Shown here one piece after another: positions 7,563-14,522 of a stretch of DNA of 17,856 bases (position 1 is its first letter; every line of letters starts with the position of its first letter). The translations under genes and the position numbers were made by a program. The notes below the pieces were generated by a model that was given only the letters and a program-made list of their open reading frames with translations, did no database searches and was not told the DNA's origin. Source of the stretch: Proteobacteria bacterium UBA2996 (GTDB lineage: Bacteria > Pseudomonadota > Gammaproteobacteria > Arenicellales > UBA868); the NCBI GenBank assembly GCA_002346525.1, contig DDZY01000006.1, forward strand, positions 1,542 to 19,397, read 5' to 3'.

Positions 7563-8830
7563 GACTTGGGTTCTGACTTTCTGCCGGAGAGCCACTGAGC
7601 CAACCGACCCACGATTGAATCCGTCTTATGGGAAGGTGGCGGCCTATCGGTACCGTCGACCACCATTTGTGCGCCTGAGGCGAGGTCAGGCGCAAATTGA
7701 ATAGAGAGCCCGGAGCGCTCTAAGCGCGATATGGCGAGCGGCGCATTGGTTCCTGCCAGGCGCATGACCAGCGGAATGGTGACCGGTTGCTCAAGATGAG
7801 CGAGCAGCAGACCGTCCGCGATCGTGTCACAGCGCATGATTCCAGCGCCGAACACATTGACGATCAAGGACTTGATCCCGGGGTCCGACAAGACCAGAAG
7901 AAACGCTTCCTTCACCCTGCTGACTTCTAGCACGGGTGGTACGTCAAGAAAGTTGGCCGGACGTCCGCCGAGATGACTGACTGCATCGAGCGTGGCCATT
8001 GCAAGACCGGCGCCACTTGAAAACGTACCAACATCGCCATCCAGTCGAATGAAATTAAAGCCGTTCTTGGCCGCACGCTCCTCAGCCTCTGACCGATCGG
8101 TCCGTGACGCCAGGGCCGCCATTGCCGGCTGGCGATAAAGCGCATTGTCGTCTACGGTCACCCGCGCATCCAGCACCACCAAGGAGTCGTTCGCCCGGAT
8201 GGCAAGCGGATTGATTTCAATCAGGGAAAGGTCGCGAGCTATAAATAGTGCATGCAACTGTTGTACCAGTTGAGCAAAGGCGGTTCTCACCGATGACCGC
8301 AAGCCGAGTTGTGCTGCAACATCCTGACCAACATCCAGGGCGATTTGATCGGCCGCGCCCAGGGATACGCGAACCAGGCTGTTGGGATCATCGACGATAT
8401 CGCGTTCGACCTGGCTTCCTCCCTGGACGCTTGCAAGGCAGATCGGCTCGCCCCGGTCCCCATCAATGAGGATGGCAAGAAACACTTGCAGTTCCGACCG
8501 GATCTCGGGCTCAATATAGACCGCGTTGATGGTCTCGCCCTGGCGCGTGGTTTGCGGGGTAATGAGGTTTCCACCCAGCATCCTGGCTGCCGTTCGACCG
8601 ACCTCCAGCACGGTATCGGTGAACTCAATACCTCGAAGCTCATCCGAGTCACAGATCCTGCCCTCAGCACGACCGCCTGCATGGATCTGAGCCTTGATGA
8701 CCCAGGGACCTTCACCCAATTCCCGTGCCGCATCGAGCGCGCGTTGCTCCGATGTGGCGACAATCCCCTCCAATACAGGAATACCCTGTTCGCGCATCAA
8801 TGCTTTGGCCTGGTATTCAAACAGATACAT
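7559..8830 (-). CDS. SucC-like acyl-CoA synthetase (ADP-forming) beta subunit, divergent
   Basis: A 423-residue ATP-grasp subunit related to SucC (E. coli 388) and to malate-CoA ligase MtkA. Kept features are YLFEYQAKAL at the start, K46 in WVIKAQIHAGGR, EINPL (205-209), LDARVTVDDNALYRQP with D221, GAGLAMATLD, and VNVFGAGIMRCD (325-335). Departures: HAGGRGKAGG is shortened to HAGGRAEGR, losing the usual lysine; NGAGLAM is SGAGLAM; and the conserved LDVGGGATKERV loop is LDVPPVLEVSRV, so the glycine triplet is gone. There is also a ~30-residue proline- and lysine-containing C-terminal tail. It has a good AGGAG ribosome site and lies 48 bases after the oxidoreductase gene. It should form an alpha-beta enzyme with the overlapping SucD-like product. 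The phosphate-contacting loop changes suggest altered substrate or mechanism. Confidence 0.85.
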   Translation of the reverse strand: MYLFEYQAKALMREQGIPVLEGIVATSEQRALDAARELGEGPWVIKAQIHAGGRAEGRICDSDELRGIEFTDTVLEVGRTAARMLGGNLITPQTTRQGETINAVYIEPEIRSELQVFLAILIDGDRGEPICLASVQGGSQVERDIVDDPNSLVRVSLGAADQIALDVGQDVAAQLGLRSSVRTAFAQLVQQLHALFIARDLSLIEINPLAIRANDSLVVLDARVTVDDNALYRQPAMAALASRTDRSEAEERAAKNGFNFIRLDGDVGTFSSGAGLAMATLDAVSHLGGRPANFLDVPPVLEVSRVKEAFLLVLSDPGIKSLIVNVFGAGIMRCDTIADGLLLAHLEQPVTIPLVMRLAGTNAPLAISRLERSGLSIQFAPDLASGAQMVVDGTDRPPPSHKTDSIVGRLAQWLSGRKSEPKS

Positions 8831-8878
8831 CTTTAACTCCTACGAGGGCACTTTACTGTCGAAACTGGGCCGGCCGGT

Positions 8879-9880
8879 TCAATGCACATCAAGTCCAGAG
8901 TCAACCTGGAGGACAATTTTTCCAAAGTGCCCGGACGATTCCATCAACTGATGCGCCCGACTGACCTCTTCGAGCGGGAAAATCTCATCGACGAGCGGGA
9001 CAATCTTGCGGTCTTTGAGAAGATCCAGCACATCCGCGGCAAACTTCTCGATGATTTGCCCTTTTTCCTCAGGAGGCCGCGGCCGGAGCACAGAACCCGC
9101 AATCTTCTGTCTTCGCACCATGAGTTGAGCAAGGTTTAGCTCCGATTTCACTCCACCCATCACCCCGATCAAAACCAGCGTGCCGTTGGTGGCAAGAGAT
9201 TTAAGGTTGGAGGCAAGATAGGCGGCTCCGATGTGATCCAAAATCACGTCTACTCCCCAACCCTGAGTCAACTCCTTAATGACCTCTGAAAACTCCTGCG
9301 CACGGTAATCGATCACGTGTGTGGCCCCAAGCGCAGACACGCGTTCCAATTTGTGTTCGGAAGCCGTCACATACAAAGGGCTTTTTGGAACCAGGGCGCG
9401 ACATAACTGAATGGCTGCCGTATTCACACCGCCCCCGCCTCCATGAAGCAGGACGCTCTGGCCGTTTTCGAGCCCAGGAAACTGGAATAAGTTGAGATGA
9501 GCTGTAATGTACGTCTCACAAACGCACGCGGCCTCGGCCCAGCTCATCGTCTCCGGCACAGGCATTAGATGACTTGCCCAGGCCAACGCGAACTCCGCGT
9601 AGGCTCCACCACCCACCAACCCCATGATCCGGTCACCGGGCATCCATTCATCAACACCCTCCCCGACCTCGGCAATGATGCCTGCGACTTCCAGTCCCAA
9701 CACCTCCGAGTCACCCTCGGGAGGTGGATAGTTCCCTTCTCTTTGAATGATGTCAGGTCGGTTGACGCTTGTGGTTACTACCCGTACCAACACCTGTCCA
9801 GGACCTGGGGTGGGCGTCGACTGCTCCCCGATATAAAGCGTATCGGCCGCGCCGAAGCTTTTCTGTAAAACCGCTTTCAT
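8879..9880 (-). CDS. NAD(P)H quinone oxidoreductase, PIG3/QOR type (zinc-free MDR family)
   Basis: A 333-residue medium-chain dehydrogenase/reductase without zinc ligands. SVNRPDIIQREGNYPPPEGDSEVLGLEVAG (38-67) is typical of the PIG3 (TP53I3) and bacterial QOR branch. The Rossmann domain starts near 141 with the loop QSVLLHGGGGGVNTAAIQLC, and HVIDYRAQEF and VDVILDHIGAAY follow. In most relatives the dinucleotide loop ends GVG; here it is GVN. Members reduce quinones or alpha,beta-unsaturated carbonyls, including enoyl-CoA-like compounds, with NADPH. It is the first gene of the minus-strand operon, so it is transcribed under the candidate operator at 9907-9934. Its ribosome site is weak. Its reaction in this pathway is not evident. 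Confidence 0.87.
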   Translation of the reverse strand: MKAVLQKSFGAADTLYIGEQSTPTPGPGQVLVRVVTTSVNRPDIIQREGNYPPPEGDSEVLGLEVAGIIAEVGEGVDEWMPGDRIMGLVGGGAYAEFALAWASHLMPVPETMSWAEAACVCETYITAHLNLFQFPGLENGQSVLLHGGGGGVNTAAIQLCRALVPKSPLYVTASEHKLERVSALGATHVIDYRAQEFSEVIKELTQGWGVDVILDHIGAAYLASNLKSLATNGTLVLIGVMGGVKSELNLAQLMVRRQKIAGSVLRPRPPEEKGQIIEKFAADVLDLLKDRKIVPLVDEIFPLEEVSRAHQLMESSGHFGKIVLQVDSGLDVH

Positions 9881-9906
9881 TATTTAGATAAGAGGTAAGC
9901 TAAATC

Positions 9907-9934
9907 TGGTATACAATATACCACAGAATATACC
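9907..9934. promoter_or_regulatory. Candidate GntR operator: dyad plus a third half-site
   Basis: TGGTATA (9907-9913), CAA, then TATACCA (9917-9923) form a perfect 7-bp inverted repeat. AATATACC occurs at 9915-9922 and again at 9927-9934, exactly 12 bases later. The core TGGTATACAA fits the TNGTATACNA pattern seen at many FadR-subfamily GntR sites. It lies 27 bases upstream of the oxidoreductase start and ~90 bases upstream of the divergent LOG gene, in an A/T-rich gap able to hold promoters. It is probably bound by the GntR protein at 5970-6650 (inference). Confidence 0.55.
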
Positions 9935-10022
9935 CCATAACCATTCCCCGTTAGGCTCCTACCTTGGCGTCCCGGTCCTTCAGTCCGCGCGATACCCGTT
10001 AAACGACGAAAGGAGTAACACT

Positions 10023-10787
10023 TTGAAGGCCTATAAGAATCCCCGGTTTCTCGACAGCGCTGACGCCCGACTGCTGCGCATCGTGTCCGAATTTATCGAA
10101 CCGCAAGCACGCTTCGCGGATCATGACATCGAGGACACCATCGTTTTCATGGGGTCCGCACGGGCCGCCGCTCCTGAGCAAGTGTCTCAGGAAAAAAGCG
10201 CGAGTGGGGATTCACCCGCCACCCTTGCCGATGCCTACCAGGCCTGTCGAGACCTCGCGCGCCGTCTCACCGAATGGTCAAAAAACCTGCCCGAAGATCA
10301 TCGCCGATTTGTTGTCTGCTCTGGAGGGGGCCCCGGCATTATGGAAGCCGCGAATCGTGGCGCCTCAGAGGCGGGAGGAATCAATGTTGGATTAGGCATC
10401 TCCCTACCTCACGAACAAGCCAACAATGAATACATCACCCACGAACTATCGCTCGAGTTTCACTACTTTTTTATGCGCAAGTTCTGGTTTGCCTACATGG
10501 CGAAAGCGGTCGTATTTTTCCCAGGCGGCTTTGGCACCCTGGATGAACTATTTGAAATTCTCACACTTCTTCAAACCGGGAAAATACGCAAACACCTGCC
10601 TATCGTGCTATTTGATAAGTCTTTCTGGGAAAGTACCGTCAACTTCCAGACACTCATCGACCGCGGCACCATTAGCAAAGACGACGTCGACCTCTTCCTG
10701 CTGACGGATTCAGTGGACGAGGCGTTCACGCATCTCACCAATGCGCTTGCGCGGTACGGCGTGTCAGAACACGGCGCCACTTTATAG
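10023..10787 (+). CDS. LOG family protein (TIGR00730-like nucleoside 5'-monophosphate phosphoribohydrolase)
   Basis: A 254-residue Rossmann-like protein with both signatures of the LOG family: GGGPGIMEAANRG (101-113) and PGGFGTLDELFE (167-178), the active-site motif holding the conserved Arg/Glu region. Enzymes of this family cleave the N-glycosidic bond of nucleoside monophosphates such as AMP or cytokinin ribotides; older databases call them lysine decarboxylases in error. The N-terminal DTIVFMGSAR is also typical. The start is TTG at 10023, supported by AGGAG at 10011-10015 with a 7-base gap; no suitable ATG lies nearby. It belongs to the longer (~250-residue) bacterial subgroup, with extra helical residues around 48-75. 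It is divergent from the oxidoreductase operon and convergent with the PanE-like gene; no functional link to either is visible. Confidence 0.88.
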   Translation: MKAYKNPRFLDSADARLLRIVSEFIEPQARFADHDIEDTIVFMGSARAAAPEQVSQEKSASGDSPATLADAYQACRDLARRLTEWSKNLPEDHRRFVVCSGGGPGIMEAANRGASEAGGINVGLGISLPHEQANNEYITHELSLEFHYFFMRKFWFAYMAKAVVFFPGGFGTLDELFEILTLLQTGKIRKHLPIVLFDKSFWESTVNFQTLIDRGTISKDDVDLFLLTDSVDEAFTHLTNALARYGVSEHGATL

Positions 10788-10863
10788 GCGATAGGCGTTC
10801 TGAGCGGTCGCCCTGCCGGCCTTGACTGACCGTACGCGTCCCCCAAGTGAAGAAGTTCAGAAT

Positions 10864-11943
10864 CTAGGCTGCCCGGTTCTGGGTGAGCCACTTTTCCACA
10901 AGGGCCACGGTCTCATCGACCGCGTCGAGTTTCTTGCCCTGTTGGGCTGCGACCAGAGACACCAACTTGTCGACCCTTTCGATATTCGTGGCACCGGCGG
11001 CCAACGCCCGCGCAGCCGACGAAGGGTTGGCGAGGGAACTGGCCGCTTTGGCGTACTTTTCGAAAGGCACAAAATCCGACGCCTCCCCGCCAAGGTCAAT
11101 ACATATTCCGACAACCCATTCATAAACTGCCCGGCTCGCCTCTATGTCGCCATGGACCGCCTCTTTAATCGGACGCATCTCATCCGTCTGGACGCAACGA
11201 TAGTTACCGGCCATCAGCATCGCCCATTTGGCCAACGGAACAAAAACCGAGTCATACACTCGCAGTTTTACAGGCAACTCCAGTTCGCCTAACTCCGGGC
11301 TGGTAAAGCGGGCCGCTTCGATTCCCGCATCGAGGTCACGCAGGATTGCCGTGTGACTCTCGTCCGCAAAAGCCGCCGCCTTGAAGTTGGTCGGGAGTCG
11401 CACCTGAAGCACATTGGGTTGCTCTTCCGGCGGGCGGAAGGCTTGCGGGTCCGGGCTGCACAGCGTCATCGAACCGGGATCAAACGGATCCCATAGCTCA
11501 GGCTCAAGAAAACATTCCCGAAGGCTTCTGGTCTGAAGGCCCGGTATGCGCGCGAGATAGGGAAGCAGAGGCATATTGGTGATCGCCATCGTCGGGACAC
11601 CCGAGGCTGCCACCCGGCCAAGCAACTCCCTTACTCCGGCCGCGCTGTATTGCGGTTCCTGCATGGCAAGCACCACGAGGTCAAACTCCGAGGGGGTCAC
11701 CTTCTCCGGCCCACTTGCATGCAAAGAACCCGGCAGAACCCCCGAGGCGACCTCCACCAGGCCTTCGTGACCCTTGACCGGCATCCTGACCACCGAGCCC
11801 TGTGCATTAAAAATTTCTGCCGTTGCGTCCCGACACACCAGAGTCACATGATGGCCTGCCATCAACAGTTTGGTCGATAACAGGGAGCCATATGACGCGC
11901 CCAGAATGAGGATACGGTATTGGGTCGGATTGCTGTCGGTCAT
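10864..11943 (-). CDS. Ketopantoate reductase (ApbA/PanE) family protein, possibly an oxalyl-CoA reductase
   Basis: A 359-residue NAD(P)-dependent reductase. The N-terminal RILILGASYGSLLSTKLLMAGHHVTLVCRD matches the PanE Rossmann start, although the GxGxxG loop is G-A-S-Y-G-S. The C-terminal helical domain has the family's lysine and asparagine region (PLAKWAMLMAGNYRC) and NPSSAARALAAGATNIERVDKLV, which parallels the PSM..D...R.TEID.ING segment of PanE. It is longer than true PanE (~300) and does not look like the vitamin B5 enzyme. Oxalyl-CoA reductase of Methylorubrum extorquens (PanE2) belongs to this family, and an Frc homologue lies 5 kb away, so that activity is a reasonable hypothesis but unproven. 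The ATG at 11943 is preferred; an in-frame TTG at 11955 is the alternative. The gene is divergent from the Rieske gene (196-base gap). Confidence 0.72.
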   Translation of the reverse strand: MTDSNPTQYRILILGASYGSLLSTKLLMAGHHVTLVCRDATAEIFNAQGSVVRMPVKGHEGLVEVASGVLPGSLHASGPEKVTPSEFDLVVLAMQEPQYSAAGVRELLGRVAASGVPTMAITNMPLLPYLARIPGLQTRSLRECFLEPELWDPFDPGSMTLCSPDPQAFRPPEEQPNVLQVRLPTNFKAAAFADESHTAILRDLDAGIEAARFTSPELGELELPVKLRVYDSVFVPLAKWAMLMAGNYRCVQTDEMRPIKEAVHGDIEASRAVYEWVVGICIDLGGEASDFVPFEKYAKAASSLANPSSAARALAAGATNIERVDKLVSLVAAQQGKKLDAVDETVALVEKWLTQNRAA

Positions 11944-12139
11944 GTTTTTTCTCAACTGAAATTTTTGGAAAGAAGTAAACGGGCGCGGAGTTTAACCGAT
12001 CGGAATCCCGGGGATGGGTTGCCATGACTCACTCTGCGCAAATGGTTGGAGGCGCCTAGTCAAAAGCGAGAGCTCCATGCTATTCTGGTCTGCCGAACCC
12101 GGTTTGTGGACTTTGACAACTTGTGAAGAGACAGATTCG

Positions 12140-13272
12140 ATGAGTGCCGCGCCAGGAGTCTCCTTGGGAGACAAACCGCTCTCTGATAATGCCGCCGACA
12201 GTTACACCATGCCGGCTCGACTTTACACAGACCCAGACGTCTTCGAGCAGGAAAAGAGGCAATTTTTGCCAAATCCTGGCATTACATCAGACACCAGAGC
12301 CACGTCGCCAAGATTGGTGACTACCTCACGCTGGATATCGCAGACGAGAGTTTTTTTGTCATTCGCTCTGATGACAATGAATTGCGGGCGTTCTTCAATG
12401 TCTGTAGACATCGCGCCCATCGGCTGCTTGAAGGGGCCGGCAGCACCCGTGCCATCGTGTGTCCGTATCACGCATGGTCTTATCACAACGATGGGCGGCT
12501 GCGGCACGCAAGATTTGCCAACGAGATGCCGTCTTTCGCACCAGAAGAGTTCTGTCTGCCTCCTGTTCGACTGGAATCCCTCGGAGGATTGCTCTTCGTT
12601 AATCTGGATGCTGACGCGCCACCCATCCAAACCCTTGCTCCCGGATTCGAAGAGGATCTTCAGTCGCTTATCCCTCACTTCGATGCGCTTATGCCCATGG
12701 ATACCTTTGCCTTTGACTCACCGGACTCCGCTAATTGGTCAGCAAACTGGAAGGTCGTCGTGGACAACTACGTGGAGTGCTACCACTGCCATCAGGCGCA
12801 TCCCGCCCTGGCCGATCTGATGGAGATGACCAGCTACGAACACGAGGTTCAGGAGCACTGGGCCCGCCAGGTCTCGCGATCAACGCGCACGGATAACAAA
12901 GCCTATCCTTTTAACGCCAGTGACGACGTTCAGATTGCTGCGTATTGGTATCTATGGCCGACGACCTCGATCTGGCTGGTCCCGGGTGACGCCAACCTTT
13001 TTGTGTTATCCATGATGCCAAACGGCCACGAGCGCACCGCTTTTTCGGGTCACCGCTATGGATTGACGGAATCCGTTGATGCCGAACGCAGCGAGTACCT
13101 CAACGCCATCCTGGGGCCTGAGGATCAATCACTGTGTGAATCAGTGCAACAGGGTCTCAAGTCATACTCATACAATCAGGGGCGATTTATGGTGGACGCG
13201 GCCAAATCCGGGGTTGCCGAACACGGCGTGCATCAGTTTCATCGTCTGGTGATGGATGCGCTTCAGGTATAG
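12140..13272 (+). CDS. Rieske non-heme iron oxygenase alpha subunit, interrupted by one frameshift
   Basis: Frame one (12140-12262) starts with YTMPARLYTDPDVFEQEKRQ. The rest (12265-13272) is in another frame and starts FAKSWHYIRHQSHVAKIGDYLTLDIADESFFVIR. The joined protein is 377 residues, normal for the family. The [2Fe-2S] cluster ligands are C89, H91, C108 and H111 (C-x-H-x16-C-x2-H). The mononuclear iron site is DNYVECYHCHQAHP, with H216 and H221 and probably D329. The residue bridging the two centres is E213 instead of the usual Asp, as in carnitine monooxygenase CntA and betaine- or choline-type oxygenases. This hints at a quaternary amine or small aliphatic substrate (inference). No ferredoxin reductase lies in the window. 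GAAGAG at 12125-12130 is the ribosome site. With no other damage present, a recent mutation or assembly error is more likely than an old pseudogene. Confidence 0.85.
12257..12270 (+). other. Frameshift point in the Rieske oxygenase gene (T5 run)
   Basis: The zero frame reads AGG CAA TTT TTG CCA. The protein continues correctly only as TTT GCC AAA TCC TGG (FAKSW) from 12265. One extra T in the T5 run at 12263-12267 (six instead of five) would restore Q-F-F-A-K-S-W without other change. The run fits a one-base deletion or a homopolymer sequencing error. It is not a canonical -1 slippery heptamer. Confidence 0.85.
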
Positions 13273-14229
13273 ATGACGATTACGATCCCGTGCGTTGATC
13301 TCCAATCGGCGACGTCTTCAGTTTCAGACTCTAGGATCGCCAAGCAACTCGATGAGGCCCTATCCTCCCATGGCTTTTGTTATATCCAAGGTCATGGGAT
13401 CTCTGTGACTCAGATCTCCCAGATATTTGAGGCGAACCGCGCCTTCCATCAGTTACCCCAAAAAGACAAGGAAGCGATTGCGGTCAACGCCTTTCATCGA
13501 GGCTACATCGGTAAAGGCGCGAGTCAGACCGTCACCTCTTCTGTAGCAACAGCGACCCGCCCCAACCGCTCCGAGTCGTTTATGATGATGCAGTCGGTCT
13601 CGCCTGATCACACCCGCTGGGGCAGCGCGGTCTTCGGACCGAATCAATGGCCCGAATCCATGGGCACTCATTTTCGGACACAGTGTTGCAACTACTTCAA
13701 GGCGATGCAAAACCTTGCCGATGACCTGACGCAACGACTGGCCGTTGCTTTGGGACTTAGGCCTGATGCCTTCAGCCATTGGTTCACCGAGCCAACCGTC
13801 TTTTTGCGTTTACTGAAATATCCCGCTGCCACCGCGACCGATCCTCAAGGTGAATTTGGGTCCGCACCGCATACCGATCATGGTTTCCTGACCCTGGTCG
13901 CCCAGGATTCCACAAGCGGCCTTCAGGTGCAGGGAACCGATGGAGTCTGGATACCACTGCCGCCGGTCAGGGACGCCCTTGTCTTGAACGTCGCGGATAT
14001 GCTTTCCGTCATCTCCGCAGGTCGGTGGCCCTCATCACCACATCGCGTTGTCCTTAATCGAAACGAGCGCTACTCCACAGCCTTTTTCTATGACCCGAAC
14101 TTCAGCGCAATGATTGAACCCCAAGTGTCGTCGGCTACATCCACCGAAAATGAGGTGCGGATCCACTATGGTGAGTACCTGATGGCGCGTTTCGCCAAGA
14201 ACTACCGATACCGCGTAGAAGCGGGATAG
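13273..14229 (+). CDS. 2-oxoglutarate/Fe(II)-dependent oxygenase, isopenicillin N synthase-like
   Basis: A 318-residue double-stranded beta-helix oxygenase. The N-terminal DIOX_N-type region has IPCVDL and HGFCYIQGHGI (33-43). The iron triad is H200-x-D202 in PHTDHGFLTLV with H257 in SPHRV, and the 2-oxoglutarate carboxylate pair is R266-x-S268 in RYSTAFF. GLQVQ..GVWIPLPPV and LVLNVADML (237-244) are characteristic. Such enzymes hydroxylate, desaturate or cyclise small molecules using O2 and 2-oxoglutarate. The ATG follows the Rieske stop codon with no spacer, so the two are co-transcribed and probably translationally coupled, and should act on the same substrate or on successive intermediates. 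The substrate cannot be read. Family assignment is firm. Confidence 0.9.
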   Translation: MTITIPCVDLQSATSSVSDSRIAKQLDEALSSHGFCYIQGHGISVTQISQIFEANRAFHQLPQKDKEAIAVNAFHRGYIGKGASQTVTSSVATATRPNRSESFMMMQSVSPDHTRWGSAVFGPNQWPESMGTHFRTQCCNYFKAMQNLADDLTQRLAVALGLRPDAFSHWFTEPTVFLRLLKYPAATATDPQGEFGSAPHTDHGFLTLVAQDSTSGLQVQGTDGVWIPLPPVRDALVLNVADMLSVISAGRWPSSPHRVVLNRNERYSTAFFYDPNFSAMIEPQVSSATSTENEVRIHYGEYLMARFAKNYRYRVEAG

Positions 14230-14232
14230 CTG

Positions 14233-14439
14233 CTACGATCTGTCTGGGCGGCGCAACAGCACCAGCGGGCAGTGTGCTGACGTCAGCCGAAGGATTCGTC
14301 GTTGAAAGGCGGCGCTGAAAATTCCATCGAAAAACAGCGCGTGAAAGTGGAAATTGGGATGCAGGTCCGAGCCAAATCGCTGATTCAGCGTCACTGCGCC
14401 GGTCTGCGCACCCTTGACGCCGTGGGACGGCGTCTTCAA
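14233..14439 (-). pseudogene. IS91-family transposase remnant
   Basis: A 68-codon minus-strand frame encodes GAVTLNQRFGSDLHPNFHFHALFFDGIF (coordinates about 14317-14400). This matches the conserved core of IS91/ISCR-type Y2 transposases, usually GAVTFIQRFGSALNLN.HFH.L.LDGV. The rest of the transposase (zinc-binding N-terminus and catalytic tyrosines, ~350 residues) is absent, and similarity stops within the fragment, so it is a relic. I see no intact element ends. It occupies most of the 293-base gap between the oxygenase pair and the TRAP genes. Confidence 0.65.
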
Positions 14440-14491
14440 AATTTATCCGGGAGAACGATGGCTACTTCACCAATATCTCTGTAGACACTCA

Positions 14492-14505
14492 AATTTGTAC
14501 AAATT
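14492..14505. promoter_or_regulatory. Perfect 14-bp palindrome in front of dctP
   Basis: AATTTGTACAAATT is its own reverse complement. It ends 8 bases before the GGAGG ribosome site (14513-14517) of dctP and 17 bases before its ATG. The TTGTACAA core resembles operators of GntR- and LacI-type repressors. At this position it would block transcription or mark the start of the mRNA. A transcription-factor operator for the TRAP operon is the likely role (inference). Confidence 0.5.
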
Positions 14506-14522
14506 CAATCCTGGAGGAACCC

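Noticed and set aside
8309..8836. Long open frame antisense to the SucC-like gene (plus strand, 175 codons)
   Set aside because: It lies entirely across the real beta-subunit gene, has no ribosome site or family motifs, and its composition is that of a codon-phase shadow.
10788..10863. Terminator between the convergent LOG and PanE-like genes
   Set aside because: No stem followed by a T-run could be found on either strand in this 76-base gap.
12113..12118. Perfect TTGACA box as the Rieske gene promoter
   Set aside because: The matching -10 position would fall on the start codon at 12140, so it could not drive this start. No good -10 partner is present; the weaker TATTCT at 12081-12086 also lacks a good -35.
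12257..12270. Programmed -1 frameshifting in the Rieske gene
   Set aside because: CAA TTT TTG is not an X XXY YYZ heptamer, the SD-like sequence is too close to the shift point, and the T5 run is too short for efficient transcriptional slippage. A one-base indel is simpler.
14233..14439. Intact small gene or complete insertion sequence in the oxygenase-TRAP gap
   Set aside because: Only the central transposase core is present. There are no terminal repeats, no catalytic tyrosine region and no ribosome site, so it is reported only as a relic.
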